Part shown: piece by piece, positions 34,552-42,860 of the stretch
Layout of the letters: each line of letters begins with the position of its first letter
Position numbering within the stretch: position 1 is the first letter of the stretch
From: Streptomyces sp. NBC_01275
Lineage (GTDB): Bacteria; Actinomycetota; Actinomycetes; Streptomycetales; Streptomycetaceae
Direction of reading: 5' to 3'
Assembly: GCF_026340655.1 (NCBI RefSeq)
Contig: NZ_JAPEOZ010000001.1
Location: forward strand, 8,370,001 to 8,434,000
Length of the DNA: 64,000 nt
The notes under the pieces: generated by a model
What the model was told of the DNA's origin: nothing
Database searches by the model: none
The model's input: the letters and a program-made list of their open reading frames with translations, nothing else
Made by a program: the position numbers and the translations under genes

Positions 34552-35145
34552 GTGGGACGCACCAGTGACGCCAGGCAGAAGATCCTCGACGCCGCGCGCT
34601 CGCTCGTCGAGGGGCGCGGCTACACGGCTCTGGGCGTGGCCGAGATCTGCAAGGCCGCCGGGGTGCCGAAGGGCAGTTTCTACTACTTCTTCGAGTCGAA
34701 GGAGGCCCTCGTGCTCACCGTCGTCGACGAGCACTGGGCGGCCCAACAGCGCGACTGGGCGCGCGTCCTGGGCGGCGACGCGCAGCCCCTGCAGCGGCTG
34801 CGGCAGCTGCTGGAGGAGCAGGAGGCCGGTCAGCGTGCCGGTCAGCAGGGCTGCGGCACCGTGTCGGGCTGTCTGTTCGGGAATCTCGCCCTGGAGCTCA
34901 GCAACCAGACCGAGGCCGTCCGCGGGCGACTGCAGGAGATCTTCGACGCGCAGGTCGCCCTGGTCGAAGCGGTGATCGCCGAGGCCCGGGAGCGCGGTGA
35001 CGTCGACGTGACCGACCCGCGGGGGGCGGCGCGGGCGGTGGTGGCCCAGCTCGAGGGCCAGGTGATGTTCGCCAAGCTCTACAACGACACCCGGCGGCTG
35101 AGCCCCCTGTGGGACAGTTGCCGGGCCCTGCTGGGCGCCCGCTGA
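34552..35145 (+). CDS. TetR-family regulator
   Basis: 197 residues from GTG 34552. N-terminal helix-turn-helix: ARQKILDAARSLVEGRGYTA, then LGVAEICKAAGVPKGSFYYF and FESKEAL. The C-terminal part (QGCGTVSGCLFGNLALELS, GQVMFAKLYNDTRRL) is like TetR regulators of electrophile or reductase genes. The -10 TACACT lies seven bases before the GTG, so the mRNA is probably leaderless. The operator in its promoter also occurs before the SDR gene at 37611, suggesting that it represses itself and that gene. Confidence 0.9.
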   Translation: MGRTSDARQKILDAARSLVEGRGYTALGVAEICKAAGVPKGSFYYFFESKEALVLTVVDEHWAAQQRDWARVLGGDAQPLQRLRQLLEEQEAGQRAGQQGCGTVSGCLFGNLALELSNQTEAVRGRLQEIFDAQVALVEAVIAEARERGDVDVTDPRGAARAVVAQLEGQVMFAKLYNDTRRLSPLWDSCRALLGAR

Positions 35146-35157
35146 CCGCAGGCGGCC

Positions 35158-35862
35158 CTACAGACCGCGCCAGACGTTGTCGAACGCGGCGTCCTCGATG
35201 GTCTTCCGCTGCCGTACGGCCTCCAGCTCCTGCACCGCGCCCGCGACGACGGCCAGCACGGTCGTGACCGCCTCACCGGCGAGGTCCTCGCCGTCCTCAC
35301 GGCCCTCGCTGTTCTCAGGGCCCTCACTGCTCTCAAGGCCGACACTGTTCTCAAGGCCGACACCGTTCCCAGGGCCGTCGTTGTCCTCGTGCTGCTCGGT
35401 CGGCTCGTCGCGGAGCCCGGCGGCGGTGGCCAGGGCGGCGAAGACCGGCTCGCCCGACGCCCGGCGGTCCTCGGCACGGCGTCGGTCCGGCGAGTCGACC
35501 AGCTCGGTCCGGCCCGTGCGCAGCGGAATCCGGCGCCCCCGCGACCGGGTCGTCAGCCCCGACCGCTCCAGGTCGTCGACGTAGGTCGCGGACAGACCCT
35601 GGCCCCGGCGCCACAGCCAGTACTCGACCGACTCGTACGGCTCCTGTCGTACGAGCGAAGCGGCGGCCTCGTCCAACAGGCGGTCGCCCGTGGGCGCGGG
35701 GGCGCCGGGCACGATGCGGTCGCCGTCCAGGGCGACCGCCCGGGCCTCGATGAGGTCCACCACCTCGGCTCCCGCGAGTGCGAGCGACAGATTGCCCTGC
35801 TCCACCAGACGGTCGGGCAGCACGGTCAGGGCGGCGATCGCAAGGTCCCGTGCGGTGTTCAT
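35158..35862 (-). CDS. GPP34 (GOLPH3-like) phosphoprotein-family protein
   Basis: 234 residues from ATG 35862 (GGAG six bases upstream). The N-terminus matches the GPP34 family: TARDLAIAALTVLPDRLVEQ, GNLSLALAGAEVVDLIEARA, VALDGDRIVP. In eukaryotes the fold binds phosphatidylinositol 4-phosphate; the role in actinomycetes is unknown. Residues about 155-190 hold a degenerate repeat (GLENSVGLESSEGPENSEG) encoded by short DNA repeats, an insertion between the helical domain and the C-terminal helix. The stop lies 12 bp from the convergent TetR gene. Confidence 0.85.
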   Translation of the reverse strand: MNTARDLAIAALTVLPDRLVEQGNLSLALAGAEVVDLIEARAVALDGDRIVPGAPAPTGDRLLDEAAASLVRQEPYESVEYWLWRRGQGLSATYVDDLERSGLTTRSRGRRIPLRTGRTELVDSPDRRRAEDRRASGEPVFAALATAAGLRDEPTEQHEDNDGPGNGVGLENSVGLESSEGPENSEGREDGEDLAGEAVTTVLAVVAGAVQELEAVRQRKTIEDAAFDNVWRGL

Positions 35863-36028
35863 GAGCGGCTCCACGTCAGTTGGCCGAGTGCGGGGCGAGA
35901 GCGTCGGGGGCCGGCCTGCGCGGCCGGGCGTCCCGCGTCGATTCTCGCCGCCGTCGCGGGGCTGTGGGTCGTACTACGACCATGTCGTGCGGAAAGGCGA
36001 CCCGCAGCACGGCGGCTGCCGGGTCCGC

Positions 36029-36331
36029 TCATCGCGTCGCGTCGGCCCGGCCCGGGTCGTTCGGGTGGGACTCGAGCGGGGTGACGGCGAGGGTCATCCA
36101 CGGGCGCAGCGGCAGCGTGCCGAGCACCTTCTCGTGCAGTTCCTCCTCGTCGGCGGCCCGCCACACGCCGATGCTGCGCAACTCGCCCACGGGACGCCAC
36201 AGTCGGGCCAGACGGCCGGTGGCGGCCAGCTCCGCGGCGCGGACGGCCTCGGCGGCCCGCCGCCGGTCGACCTCCTCCTGACCGGCGCCCTCGGGGACGG
36301 TGGTGGTGATCTCGACCAGAAACTCTCGCAT
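36029..36331 (-). CDS. Muconolactone-isomerase-like protein
   Basis: 100 residues reading from ATG 36331 (GGAGAGAG upstream). REFLVEITTTVPEGAGQEEV, then RRRAAEAVRAAELAATGRLA, RLWRP and LPLRPWMTLAVTPLESHPND show the ferredoxin-like fold and spacing of muconolactone delta-isomerases. No other beta-ketoadipate genes are nearby, so the true substrate may differ. It is transcribed divergently from a LysR gene, the classic arrangement for LysR control. Confidence 0.85.
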   Translation of the reverse strand: MREFLVEITTTVPEGAGQEEVDRRRAAEAVRAAELAATGRLARLWRPVGELRSIGVWRAADEEELHEKVLGTLPLRPWMTLAVTPLESHPNDPGRADATR

Positions 36332-36512
36332 GATCTCTCTCCGTTGCTCCGCTGCTCTGCTGCTTCGTCGCTCTGCTGTTCCGTTGCTCCGAGCTGGTCG
36401 GTCGGTGGCGTTGGGAAGTCCGCCGTGACCCCCATCGTGCGCCCGTCACCAGCGCCGATGCCACGACCGACCTACTCGCTGCTGATAGGCGCAGCCTCCC
36501 AGCCCGCGTAGC

Positions 36513-37451
36513 ATGGCGCGCGTGGAACTGCGCCAGCTGCGGTATTTCGTCGCGGTCGCCGAGGAGCTGAACTTCGGCCGGGCCGCCGAGCGGCTGCTCA
36601 TCGCGGGCCCCTCGCTCTCCCAGCAGATCAAGGCACTCGAACGGGACCTGGGCGTGCGGCTGTTCGACCGGGACCGCCGCTCGGTCTCCCTCACCCCGGC
36701 CGGCGCCGCCCTCCTCCCGCACACCCGCGCCCTGCTGGAACGGGCCGACGACCTCAAGCGCCGGGCGGGCCGGCTGTCGGGCTCGGAGTCGGTGCGGCTC
36801 GGCTACGTCAACTGGCTGCCGCCGGACCTGACATCGCGTACGGCCGCGGTGGCCCAGGTGCATGTGGACGCGTGGGTCGCGCCCTCGCACACCCAGGCCG
36901 CGCGGGTCGCCGACGGCAGCCTGGACCTGGCCGTGTGCTGGGTACGCGCCGAGGACCTCGGGCGGCTCGGGCTGCGGGCCCGGCTGATCGGCGCCGACCG
37001 GCTGTACGCCGTCGCCCGGGGCGGCGACAGCAGCGACGTACCCGACGTGGCGGCCCGGGACGCCGACGTCCTGATCGACGAGGACGTCACCTCCTGGTCG
37101 TCCTGGAACGTCTACGGCGAAGAGCTGGCGCGGGTCACCGGGGCCCGTGCCGTACGGATCTCCGACGGCGGCGTCACCGGCCCCGCCTTCTTCGACCACG
37201 TCCGCCGCAGCCGTCGCCCGGTCGTCAACTCGCCCAAGGGGCAGACCACTCCGCTCCCGCCCGACCTGGTCCGCCGCGAGATCGTCGCGCCGAAGGTGTA
37301 CTGGACCTGGTCCCTGGTCCGGCGCGAGAGCGAGGACCGCGCCGGGGTCCTCGCCGTCGTCGACGCCCTGTGCGACGGCGTAGGCGACCTCCACGTCACC
37401 GCCCCGGACGCCTGGCTGCCCGCCGACGATCCGTACGCACTCCCGCGCTGA
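36513..37451 (+). CDS. LysR-family regulator
   Basis: 312 residues. N-terminal winged helix VELRQLRYFVAVAEELNFGR, AAERLLIAGPSLSQQIKALE, RDLGVRLFDRD; the C-terminal effector domain is less conserved. Divergent from the muconolactone-isomerase-like gene with a 181-bp gap, so it probably regulates that gene and perhaps the SDR/NTF2 pair downstream. CCTCCCAGCC occurs just before its start (about 36499) and just after its stop (37471-37480), where it forms a small hairpin with GGGAGG. Confidence 0.9.
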   Translation: MARVELRQLRYFVAVAEELNFGRAAERLLIAGPSLSQQIKALERDLGVRLFDRDRRSVSLTPAGAALLPHTRALLERADDLKRRAGRLSGSESVRLGYVNWLPPDLTSRTAAVAQVHVDAWVAPSHTQAARVADGSLDLAVCWVRAEDLGRLGLRARLIGADRLYAVARGGDSSDVPDVAARDADVLIDEDVTSWSSWNVYGEELARVTGARAVRISDGGVTGPAFFDHVRRSRRPVVNSPKGQTTPLPPDLVRREIVAPKVYWTWSLVRRESEDRAGVLAVVDALCDGVGDLHVTAPDAWLPADDPYALPR

Positions 37452-37552
37452 CCTCCACTGGAAGCCCGCGCCTCCCAGCCGGGAGGAAACAGGTCCCGCG
37501 CGAACCCCCTCCGACCTTTGACGTTGCCCGGTCACCGGGCCTACGTTCCAAA

Positions 37553-37571
37553 TAGTCGACCGGTCGGCTAG
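37553..37571. promoter_or_regulatory. Second copy of the TetR operator, before the SDR gene
   Basis: TAGTCGACCGGTCGGCTAG. Its complement CTAGCCGACCGGTCGACTA matches the site at 34515-34533 at 17 of 19 positions and shares the GACCGGTC core. It lies 40 bp before the SDR start, in promoter position. Confidence 0.75.
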
Positions 37572-37610
37572 TAGCGGTCACCCTTTCGGAGAAGGTCGGA
37601 GAAGGTCATC

Positions 37611-38324
37611 ATGAGCACGCAGAACCAGAAGGTCGCGATCATCACCGGCGCCTCGCAGGGCATCGGCGCCGCCCTCGTCGAGGCCTACCGCAAGCTCGGC
37701 TACGCCGTCGTCGCCACCTCGCGCACCATCGCCCCGGTCGACGACGCCGACGTCCTCACCGTCCAGGGCGACATCGCCGACCCGGCCACCGCCGAGCGGG
37801 TGGTCGCCGTCGCCGTCGAGCGGTTCGGCCGGATCGACACCCTGGTCAACAACGCGGGCGTCTTCGTCGCCAAGCCGTTCACGGAGTACACGGCCGAGGA
37901 CTACGCCGTCGTGACGGGCGTCAACGTCGCCGGCTTCTTCCACCTCACGCAGTCGGTCGTACCGCATCTGCTCGCCAGGGGCGGCGGTCACATCGCCAAC
38001 GTCACCACCAGCCTGGTCGACAACGCGGACGCCGACGTTCCGTCCGTCCTGGCCTCGTTGACCAAGGGCGGTCTGCAGTCCGCCACCAAGTCCCTCGCCA
38101 TCGAGTACGCCACCCGCGGCATCCGCGTCAACGCCGTGTCGCCCGGCACCATCAGGACCCCCATGCACGCCGAGGAGACCCACGCGTTCCTCGCCGCCCT
38201 GCACCCGGTGGGCCGGATGGGCGAAGTGAGCGACATCGTCGACGCCGTGCTCTACCTGGAGACGGCCCCGTTCGTCACCGGCGAGATCCTGCACGTCGAC
38301 GGCGGCATGAGCGCCGGACACTGA
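37611..38324 (+). CDS. SDR-family oxidoreductase lacking the catalytic tyrosine
   Basis: 237 residues from ATG 37611, after a duplicated CGGAGAAGGT that provides two ribosome-binding sites. Rossmann motif TGASQGIGAALVE (TGxxxGIG), LVNNAGVF (NNAG), N105, S134, then VLASLTKGGLQSATKSLAIE with K152; the C-terminus ends FVTGEILHVDGGMSAGH. The YxxxK tyrosine position is Ala148 (codon GCC), so the classical Tyr/Lys pair is broken although Lys and Ser are kept. It may use another residue or not be a dehydrogenase. Preceded by the shared TetR operator and followed 23 bp later by an NTF2-like gene. Confidence 0.88.
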   Translation: MSTQNQKVAIITGASQGIGAALVEAYRKLGYAVVATSRTIAPVDDADVLTVQGDIADPATAERVVAVAVERFGRIDTLVNNAGVFVAKPFTEYTAEDYAVVTGVNVAGFFHLTQSVVPHLLARGGGHIANVTTSLVDNADADVPSVLASLTKGGLQSATKSLAIEYATRGIRVNAVSPGTIRTPMHAEETHAFLAALHPVGRMGEVSDIVDAVLYLETAPFVTGEILHVDGGMSAGH

Positions 38325-38347
38325 GTCACCCGACGGGAGAGACCGCG

Positions 38348-38737
38348 ATGAACACCACGACAGACGGCACCGCCACGACGGACGGCGACGCGATCCTGCG
38401 CCGCGTCCTCGACCGATGGAAGTCGGCCGTCGACGCGCACGACCCGCAGCGGGTCGCGTCCGGCTTCACCGAGGACGCGATCTTCCAGGGCCTGCACCCC
38501 TACAGCGTCGGCCGGGCGGGCATCGCCGCGTACTACGACTCCCAGCCCCTGGGCATGACAGCCGCGTACCGGATCCTGGAGACCCGACGGCTCGCGGACG
38601 ACCTGGTACTCGGCTACCTGGACGTCGACTTCGCGTTCACCGACCGGCCGACGCTCGCCGTCAAGCTCGCCGTCCTGGCCAAGCGTGCGCAGGACGGCTG
38701 GCTCATCGTCCACTACCAGGTGTCCCGCCTGGGCTAG
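38348..38737 (+). CDS. SgcJ/EcaC-like NTF2-fold protein
   Basis: 129 residues from ATG 38348 (GGGAGAG upstream). AILRRVLDRWKSAVDAHDPQ, RVASGFTEDAIFQGLHPYSV, GRAGIAAYYDSQP and a final strand WLIVHYQVSRL form the cone-shaped NTF2/SnoaL-like fold seen in SgcJ/EcaC proteins. Such proteins are small-molecule-binding or isomerase-like; function is unknown. It probably forms an operon with the SDR gene. A 6-bp microsatellite follows directly from its stop codon. Confidence 0.8.
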   Translation: MNTTTDGTATTDGDAILRRVLDRWKSAVDAHDPQRVASGFTEDAIFQGLHPYSVGRAGIAAYYDSQPLGMTAAYRILETRRLADDLVLGYLDVDFAFTDRPTLAVKLAVLAKRAQDGWLIVHYQVSRLG

Positions 38738-38765
38738 AGCCAGAGCCAGAGCCAGAGCCAGAGCC
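38736..38765. repeat. Hexanucleotide microsatellite (AGAGCC)5
   Basis: AGAGCC is repeated five times starting within the NTF2-like gene's TAG stop, followed by a G-rich tract with GGGGGCC repeats to about 38800. Non-coding; likely slippage-derived. Confidence 0.9.
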
Positions 38766-38951
38766 GGGGCTGGGGGCCGGGGGCCGGGCCGGGGGCGGGC
38801 GTGAAGCGGAGCTGCGGCGCGGCTTAAGAAATCCTCGATGGACCAGGGGTGGCGTCGTACGGCAGATTGCTGAGCGATTCCACCCCTCTCCCCGGATACG
38901 GGCGCTTTCGGCGTGCCCGGACCCGGGGTCGCACCCACAGGAGCCGTTGCG

Positions 38952-39980
38952 TTGAAGGCGCTGGTCAAGGAGAAGGCGGAGCCCGGGCTGTGGCTCACGG
39001 ACGTCCCGGAGCCCGCCGTCGGACCCGGCGACGTACTGATCAAGGTGCTGCGCACCGGCATCTGCGGCACCGATCTGCACATCCGGGCCTGGGACGGCTG
39101 GGCGCGGCAGGCGATCCGCACGCCGCTCGTGCTCGGGCACGAGTTCGTCGGCGAGGTCGTCGGGACGGGCCGGGACGTCGCCGACATCGCCGTCGGCGAC
39201 CGGGTCAGCGGCGAGGGGCACCTCGTCTGCGGCAAGTGCCGCAACTGTCTGGCCGGACGCCGGCATCTGTGCCGGGCCACGGTCGGGTTGGGCGTGGGCC
39301 GCGACGGCGCGTTCGCGGAGTACGTCGCCCTGCCCGCCGCCAACGTGTGGGTGCACCGGGTCCCCGTGGACCTCGACGTCGCCGCGATCTTCGACCCGTT
39401 CGGCAACGCCGTGCACACCGCGCTGTCCTTCCCGCTGGTCGGCGAGGACGTCCTGATCACCGGCGCGGGACCGATCGGCCTCATGGCGGCCGCCGTCGCC
39501 CGGCACGCCGGCGCCCGCAACGTCGTGATCACCGACGTCAGCGAGGAGCGGCTGGAGCTGGCCCGCAAGATCGGCGCGAGCCTCGCCCTGAACGTGTCGC
39601 GGACGTCCATCGCCGACGGGCAGCGCGAGCTGGGCCTGCGCGAGGGCTTCGACATCGGCCTGGAGATGTCCGGCCGGCCCGAGGCGATGCGCGACATGAT
39701 CGCCAACATGACGCACGGCGGCCGGATCGCGATGCTCGGACTGCCCGCCGAGGAGTTCCCGGTCGACTGGTCCCGCGTCGTCACCTCGATGATCACCATC
39801 AAGGGCGTCTACGGCCGTGAGATGTTCGAGACCTGGTACGCGATGTCGGTCCTGCTGGAGGGCGGCCTCGACCTCGCCCCCGTGATCACCGGACGCTACG
39901 GCCACCGCGACTTCGAGGCGGCCTTCGCGGACGCGGCGAGCGGCAAGGGCGGCAAGGTCATCCTGGACTGGACTCTGTAA
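38952..39980 (+). CDS. tdh: L-threonine 3-dehydrogenase
   Basis: 342 residues from TTG 38952 (AGGAG 8 nt upstream), essentially the length of E. coli Tdh. Zinc-dependent medium-chain dehydrogenase: catalytic C38 in [18 protein letters not shown], structural zinc cysteines [15 protein letters not shown], Rossmann [18 protein letters not shown]. It oxidises threonine to 2-amino-3-ketobutyrate, which the KBL enzyme encoded six bases downstream cleaves to glycine and acetyl-CoA. An in-frame start at 38913 would add 13 residues not typical of Tdh. Confidence 0.95.
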   Translation: MKALVKEKAEPGLWLTDVPEPAVGPGDVLIKVLRTGICGTDLHIRAWDGWARQAIRTPLVLGHEFVGEVVGTGRDVADIAVGDRVSGEGHLVCGKCRNCLAGRRHLCRATVGLGVGRDGAFAEYVALPAANVWVHRVPVDLDVAAIFDPFGNAVHTALSFPLVGEDVLITGAGPIGLMAAAVARHAGARNVVITDVSEERLELARKIGASLALNVSRTSIADGQRELGLREGFDIGLEMSGRPEAMRDMIANMTHGGRIAMLGLPAEEFPVDWSRVVTSMITIKGVYGREMFETWYAMSVLLEGGLDLAPVITGRYGHRDFEAAFADAASGKGGKVILDWTL

Positions 39981-39991
39981 AGGAAATGATG

Positions 39992-41185
39992 ATGTTCGAC
40001 TCCGTGCGCGACGATCTGCGCGCCACCCTCGACGAGATCCGCGCCGCCGGTCTGCACAAGCCCGAGCGGGTCATCGGCAGCCCGCAGTCCAGGGCCGTCG
40101 CCGTCACCGCGGGCGGCCGGCCCGGCGAGGTCCTCAACTTCTGCGCCAACAACTACCTCGGCCTCGCCGACCACCCCGAGGTGGTCGCCGCCGCCCACGA
40201 GGCCCTGGACCGCTGGGGCTACGGCATGGCGTCCGTGCGCTTCATCTGCGGCACGCAGGAGGTGCACAAGGAGCTCGAGGCGCGCCTGTCCGCCTTCCTT
40301 GGGCAGGAGGACACGATCCTGTACTCCTCCTGCTTCGACGCCAACGGCGGTGTCTTCGAGACCCTCCTGGGCCCCGAGGACGCGGTGATCTCCGACGCCC
40401 TGAACCACGCCTCGATCATCGACGGCATCCGGCTCTCCAAGGCCCGCCGCTTCCGCTACGCCAACCGTGATCTGGCCGACCTGGAACGGCAGTTGAAGGA
40501 CGCGTCCGACGCGCGCCGCCGGCTGATCGTCACCGACGGCGTCTTCTCCATGGACGGCTATGTGGCCCCCCTCGCCGAGATCTGCGACCTCGCCGACCGC
40601 TACGACGCCATGGTCATGGTCGACGACTCCCACGCCGTCGGCTTCGTCGGCCCCGGCGGCCGCGGCACCCCCGAGCTGCACGGTGTCATGGACCGCGTCG
40701 ACATCCTCACCGGCACCCTCGGCAAGGCCCTCGGCGGGGCCTCCGGCGGTTACGTCGCCGCCCGCGCCGAGATCGTCGCCCTGCTGCGCCAGCGCTCCCG
40801 CCCGTACCTCTTCTCCAACACCCTCGCCCCGGTCATCGCCGCCGCCTCCCTCAAGGTCCTCGACCTGCTGGAGTCGGCCGACGACCTGCGCGTACGGCTC
40901 GGCGAGAACACCGCCCTGTTCCGCCGCCGGATGACGGACGCGGGCTTCGACGTCCTGCCCGGCGACCACGCCATCGCGCCCGTCATGATCGGCGACGCGG
41001 CGAAGGCGGCCCGACTGGCCGAGCTGCTGCTGGAGCGCGGGGTGTACGTGATCGGCTTCTCCTTCCCGGTCGTCCCGCAGGGCCAGGCCCGCATCCGCGT
41101 CCAGCTGTCCGCCGCGCACTCGACGGAGGACGTGAACCGGGCGGTGGACGCGTTCGTCGCGGCGCGGGCGGAGCTGGAGGCCTGA
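39992..41185 (+). CDS. kbl: Glycine C-acetyltransferase (2-amino-3-ketobutyrate CoA ligase)
   Basis: 397 residues. Three consecutive ATG codons (39986, 39989, 39992) follow AAAGGA; 39992 gives the best spacing (7 nt). Alpha-oxoamine-synthase pattern: [46 protein letters not shown] and the PLP lysine in [13 protein letters not shown] (K245). It completes the threonine-to-glycine pathway with tdh. A 22-bp direct repeat begins in its last codons. Confidence 0.95.
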   Translation: MFDSVRDDLRATLDEIRAAGLHKPERVIGSPQSRAVAVTAGGRPGEVLNFCANNYLGLADHPEVVAAAHEALDRWGYGMASVRFICGTQEVHKELEARLSAFLGQEDTILYSSCFDANGGVFETLLGPEDAVISDALNHASIIDGIRLSKARRFRYANRDLADLERQLKDASDARRRLIVTDGVFSMDGYVAPLAEICDLADRYDAMVMVDDSHAVGFVGPGGRGTPELHGVMDRVDILTGTLGKALGGASGGYVAARAEIVALLRQRSRPYLFSNTLAPVIAAASLKVLDLLESADDLRVRLGENTALFRRRMTDAGFDVLPGDHAIAPVMIGDAAKAARLAELLLERGVYVIGFSFPVVPQGQARIRVQLSAAHSTEDVNRAVDAFVAARAELEA

Positions 41186-41230
41186 GGCCCGGGGGCTGGA
41201 GGCCTGAGGCCCGGGGGCCGGAGGCCTGAA
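41174..41230. repeat. 22-bp direct repeat, two and a half copies, across the kbl stop
   Basis: The unit starting CTGGAGGCCTGAGGCCCGGG occurs at 41174-41195 and 41196-41217, then a partial third copy (CCGGAGGCCTGA) to 41230. The first copy includes the kbl stop codon (41183-41185), so the gene end is inside the repeat. Confidence 0.85.
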
Positions 41231-41295
41231 GAGGGCTGGAAGCCCGAGCCGGCCGGGGTTCCTGAGCAGCTCGGACATATTGCGATAATCGAACC

Positions 41296-42198
41296 ATGAT
41301 CGAAGCGCGGCGGCTCCACATCCTCCGTGCGGTGGCCGACCATCGCACGGTGACGGCGGCTGCCGCCGCGCTGTACCTCACCCCGTCCGCCGTCTCCCAG
41401 CAGCTCGCCGCCCTGGAGCAGGAGACGGGCCACCGGCTGGTCGAGCGCAGCGCCAAGGGCGTACGACTGACCCCGGCCGGCGAGATCCTGCTCAGCCACA
41501 CCCACGTGGTCCTGGCCCAGCTGGAGCGGGCCGAGGCGGAACTCGCCGCGTACAGTTCGGGCGCGGCCGGCACGGTCACCGTCGCCGCCTTCGCGACCGG
41601 CATCGCGCAGGTCGTGGCGCCGGCCCTGGCCCGCCTCGCCCTGCTGGCGCCCGGAATCCGCATCCGCGTCCAGGACGCCGAGGGCGACGCCAGCCTGCCG
41701 ATGGTGCTGGACCGGCAGGTGGACGTCGCGGTCGCCGTCGAGTACCGAGGGGCCCCGGCCGCCGACGACCCTCGACTCACCCATGTCCCGCTCTACGCCG
41801 AGCCCTTCGACGCGGTCGTCCCGGTGACCCACCGGCTGGCCGGCGCCGACGAGGTCCCCCTCGCGGAGCTGGCCAAGGACCCGTGGATCGGCCCCTACCC
41901 CGGCAACCCCTGCCACGAAGTGGTCGTCCTGGCCTGCGAGAACGCCGGATTCCAGCCCCGCCTCGAGCACTCCTCCGACGACTTCCGCGCGGTCGTGGCC
42001 CTCGCGTCGGCCGACGCGGGCGTCGCCCTCGTTCCGCGCTCGGCGCTGCGCGGCATGGACCTGACGGGCGTGGTGGTCCGGCCCGTCGACGGGGTGGCGC
42101 CGACCCGCCGGGTCTTCGCGGCCGTACGACGGGGCGCGGAGGGGCACCCGCTGATCCGTCCGGTGCTGGACGCGCTCGGCGAGGCGGCCCGGACGTAA
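41296..42198 (+). CDS. LysR-family regulator next to tdh-kbl
   Basis: 300 residues. Winged helix MIEARRLHILRAVADHRTVT, AAAAALYLTPSAVSQQLAAL, EQETGHRLVERS. The effector domain starts TVTVAAFATGIAQVVAPALA. Located 110 bp after kbl on the same strand; a CGATAAT box lies just before the start. It may control threonine catabolism or the unknown genes beyond; nothing in the sequence decides this. Confidence 0.88.
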   Translation: MIEARRLHILRAVADHRTVTAAAAALYLTPSAVSQQLAALEQETGHRLVERSAKGVRLTPAGEILLSHTHVVLAQLERAEAELAAYSSGAAGTVTVAAFATGIAQVVAPALARLALLAPGIRIRVQDAEGDASLPMVLDRQVDVAVAVEYRGAPAADDPRLTHVPLYAEPFDAVVPVTHRLAGADEVPLAELAKDPWIGPYPGNPCHEVVVLACENAGFQPRLEHSSDDFRAVVALASADAGVALVPRSALRGMDLTGVVVRPVDGVAPTRRVFAAVRRGAEGHPLIRPVLDALGEAART

Positions 42199-42208
42199 CG
42201 CGGCTGTT

Positions 42209-42237
42209 TCATATCTGGGATACTGTCCCGAATATGA
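42209..42237. promoter_or_regulatory. Imperfect inverted repeat over the start of the XRE-cupin gene
   Basis: TCATATCTGGGA (42209-42220) and TCCCGAATATGA (42226-42237) are complementary at 10 of 12 positions, with TACTG between. TACTGT at 42221-42226 could be the -10, seven bases from the ATG at 42234, so the mRNA would be leaderless and a bound repressor would cover promoter and start codon. Confidence 0.6.
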
Positions 42238-42860
42238 GACTCGAAGACGTCGAGGGCGCCCCGGCCCCTGTCGACGCCCCGCTAGATGCCCGACTCGACG
42301 CTCGCCTTGACGCCCGACTCGGTGCCCGCCTCGCCGAGCTGCGGGCCGAACGCGGCTGGTCCCTGGGGGAGTTGGCGGAGCGCAGCGGGCTGAGCCGGTC
42401 CACCCTGTCCCGAGCCGAGCGGGCCGAGACCAGTCCCACCGCCGCGCAGCTCAACCGTCTGTGCCATGTCTACGGCCGGACCATGTCCCGGCTGCTCGGA
42501 GAGGTGGAGGGCGAGGCGGGCCCCGAGCCGCTGCTGCGGGCCGCCGAACAGCCCGTGTGGGAGGACCGCGCCTCCGGATTCGTCCGGCGCTCGGTGTCCC
42601 CGCCGCACCCCGGACTGCGCGGCGAACTGGTCGAGGGACGGCTCGCGGCGGGCTCCGACATCTCCTACGACCGCCCGCCCGTGCCCGGTCTGGAACAGCA
42701 CATCTGGGTCCTGGAAGGCGCTCTCGACGTGACGGCGGGAGACGTCGGGCACCACCTCGACGCCGGGGACTGTCTGCGGCTGCGGGTGTGGGGGCCGACC
42801 CGGTTCCGGTGCGCCGACGAGCGGGGCGTGCGCTATGCGCTGGCGGTGGTGCTGCCGTGA
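42234..42860 (+). CDS. XRE-family regulator with cupin domain
   Basis: 208 residues from ATG 42234. The N-terminus has a short repeat (DARLDARLDARLGARLAELR), then the helix-turn-helix GWSLGELAERSGLSRSTLSR and AERAETSPTAAQLNRLC, then a cupin (EQHIWVLEGALDVTAGDVGH, HLDAGDCLRLRVWGPTRF). The start lies inside an inverted repeat, suggesting autoregulation. The GNAT gene overlaps its stop (GTGA), so the two are coexpressed, an arrangement common for cupin-regulator/acetyltransferase pairs in actinomycetes. Confidence 0.88.
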   Translation: MRLEDVEGAPAPVDAPLDARLDARLDARLGARLAELRAERGWSLGELAERSGLSRSTLSRAERAETSPTAAQLNRLCHVYGRTMSRLLGEVEGEAGPEPLLRAAEQPVWEDRASGFVRRSVSPPHPGLRGELVEGRLAAGSDISYDRPPVPGLEQHIWVLEGALDVTAGDVGHHLDAGDCLRLRVWGPTRFRCADERGVRYALAVVLP

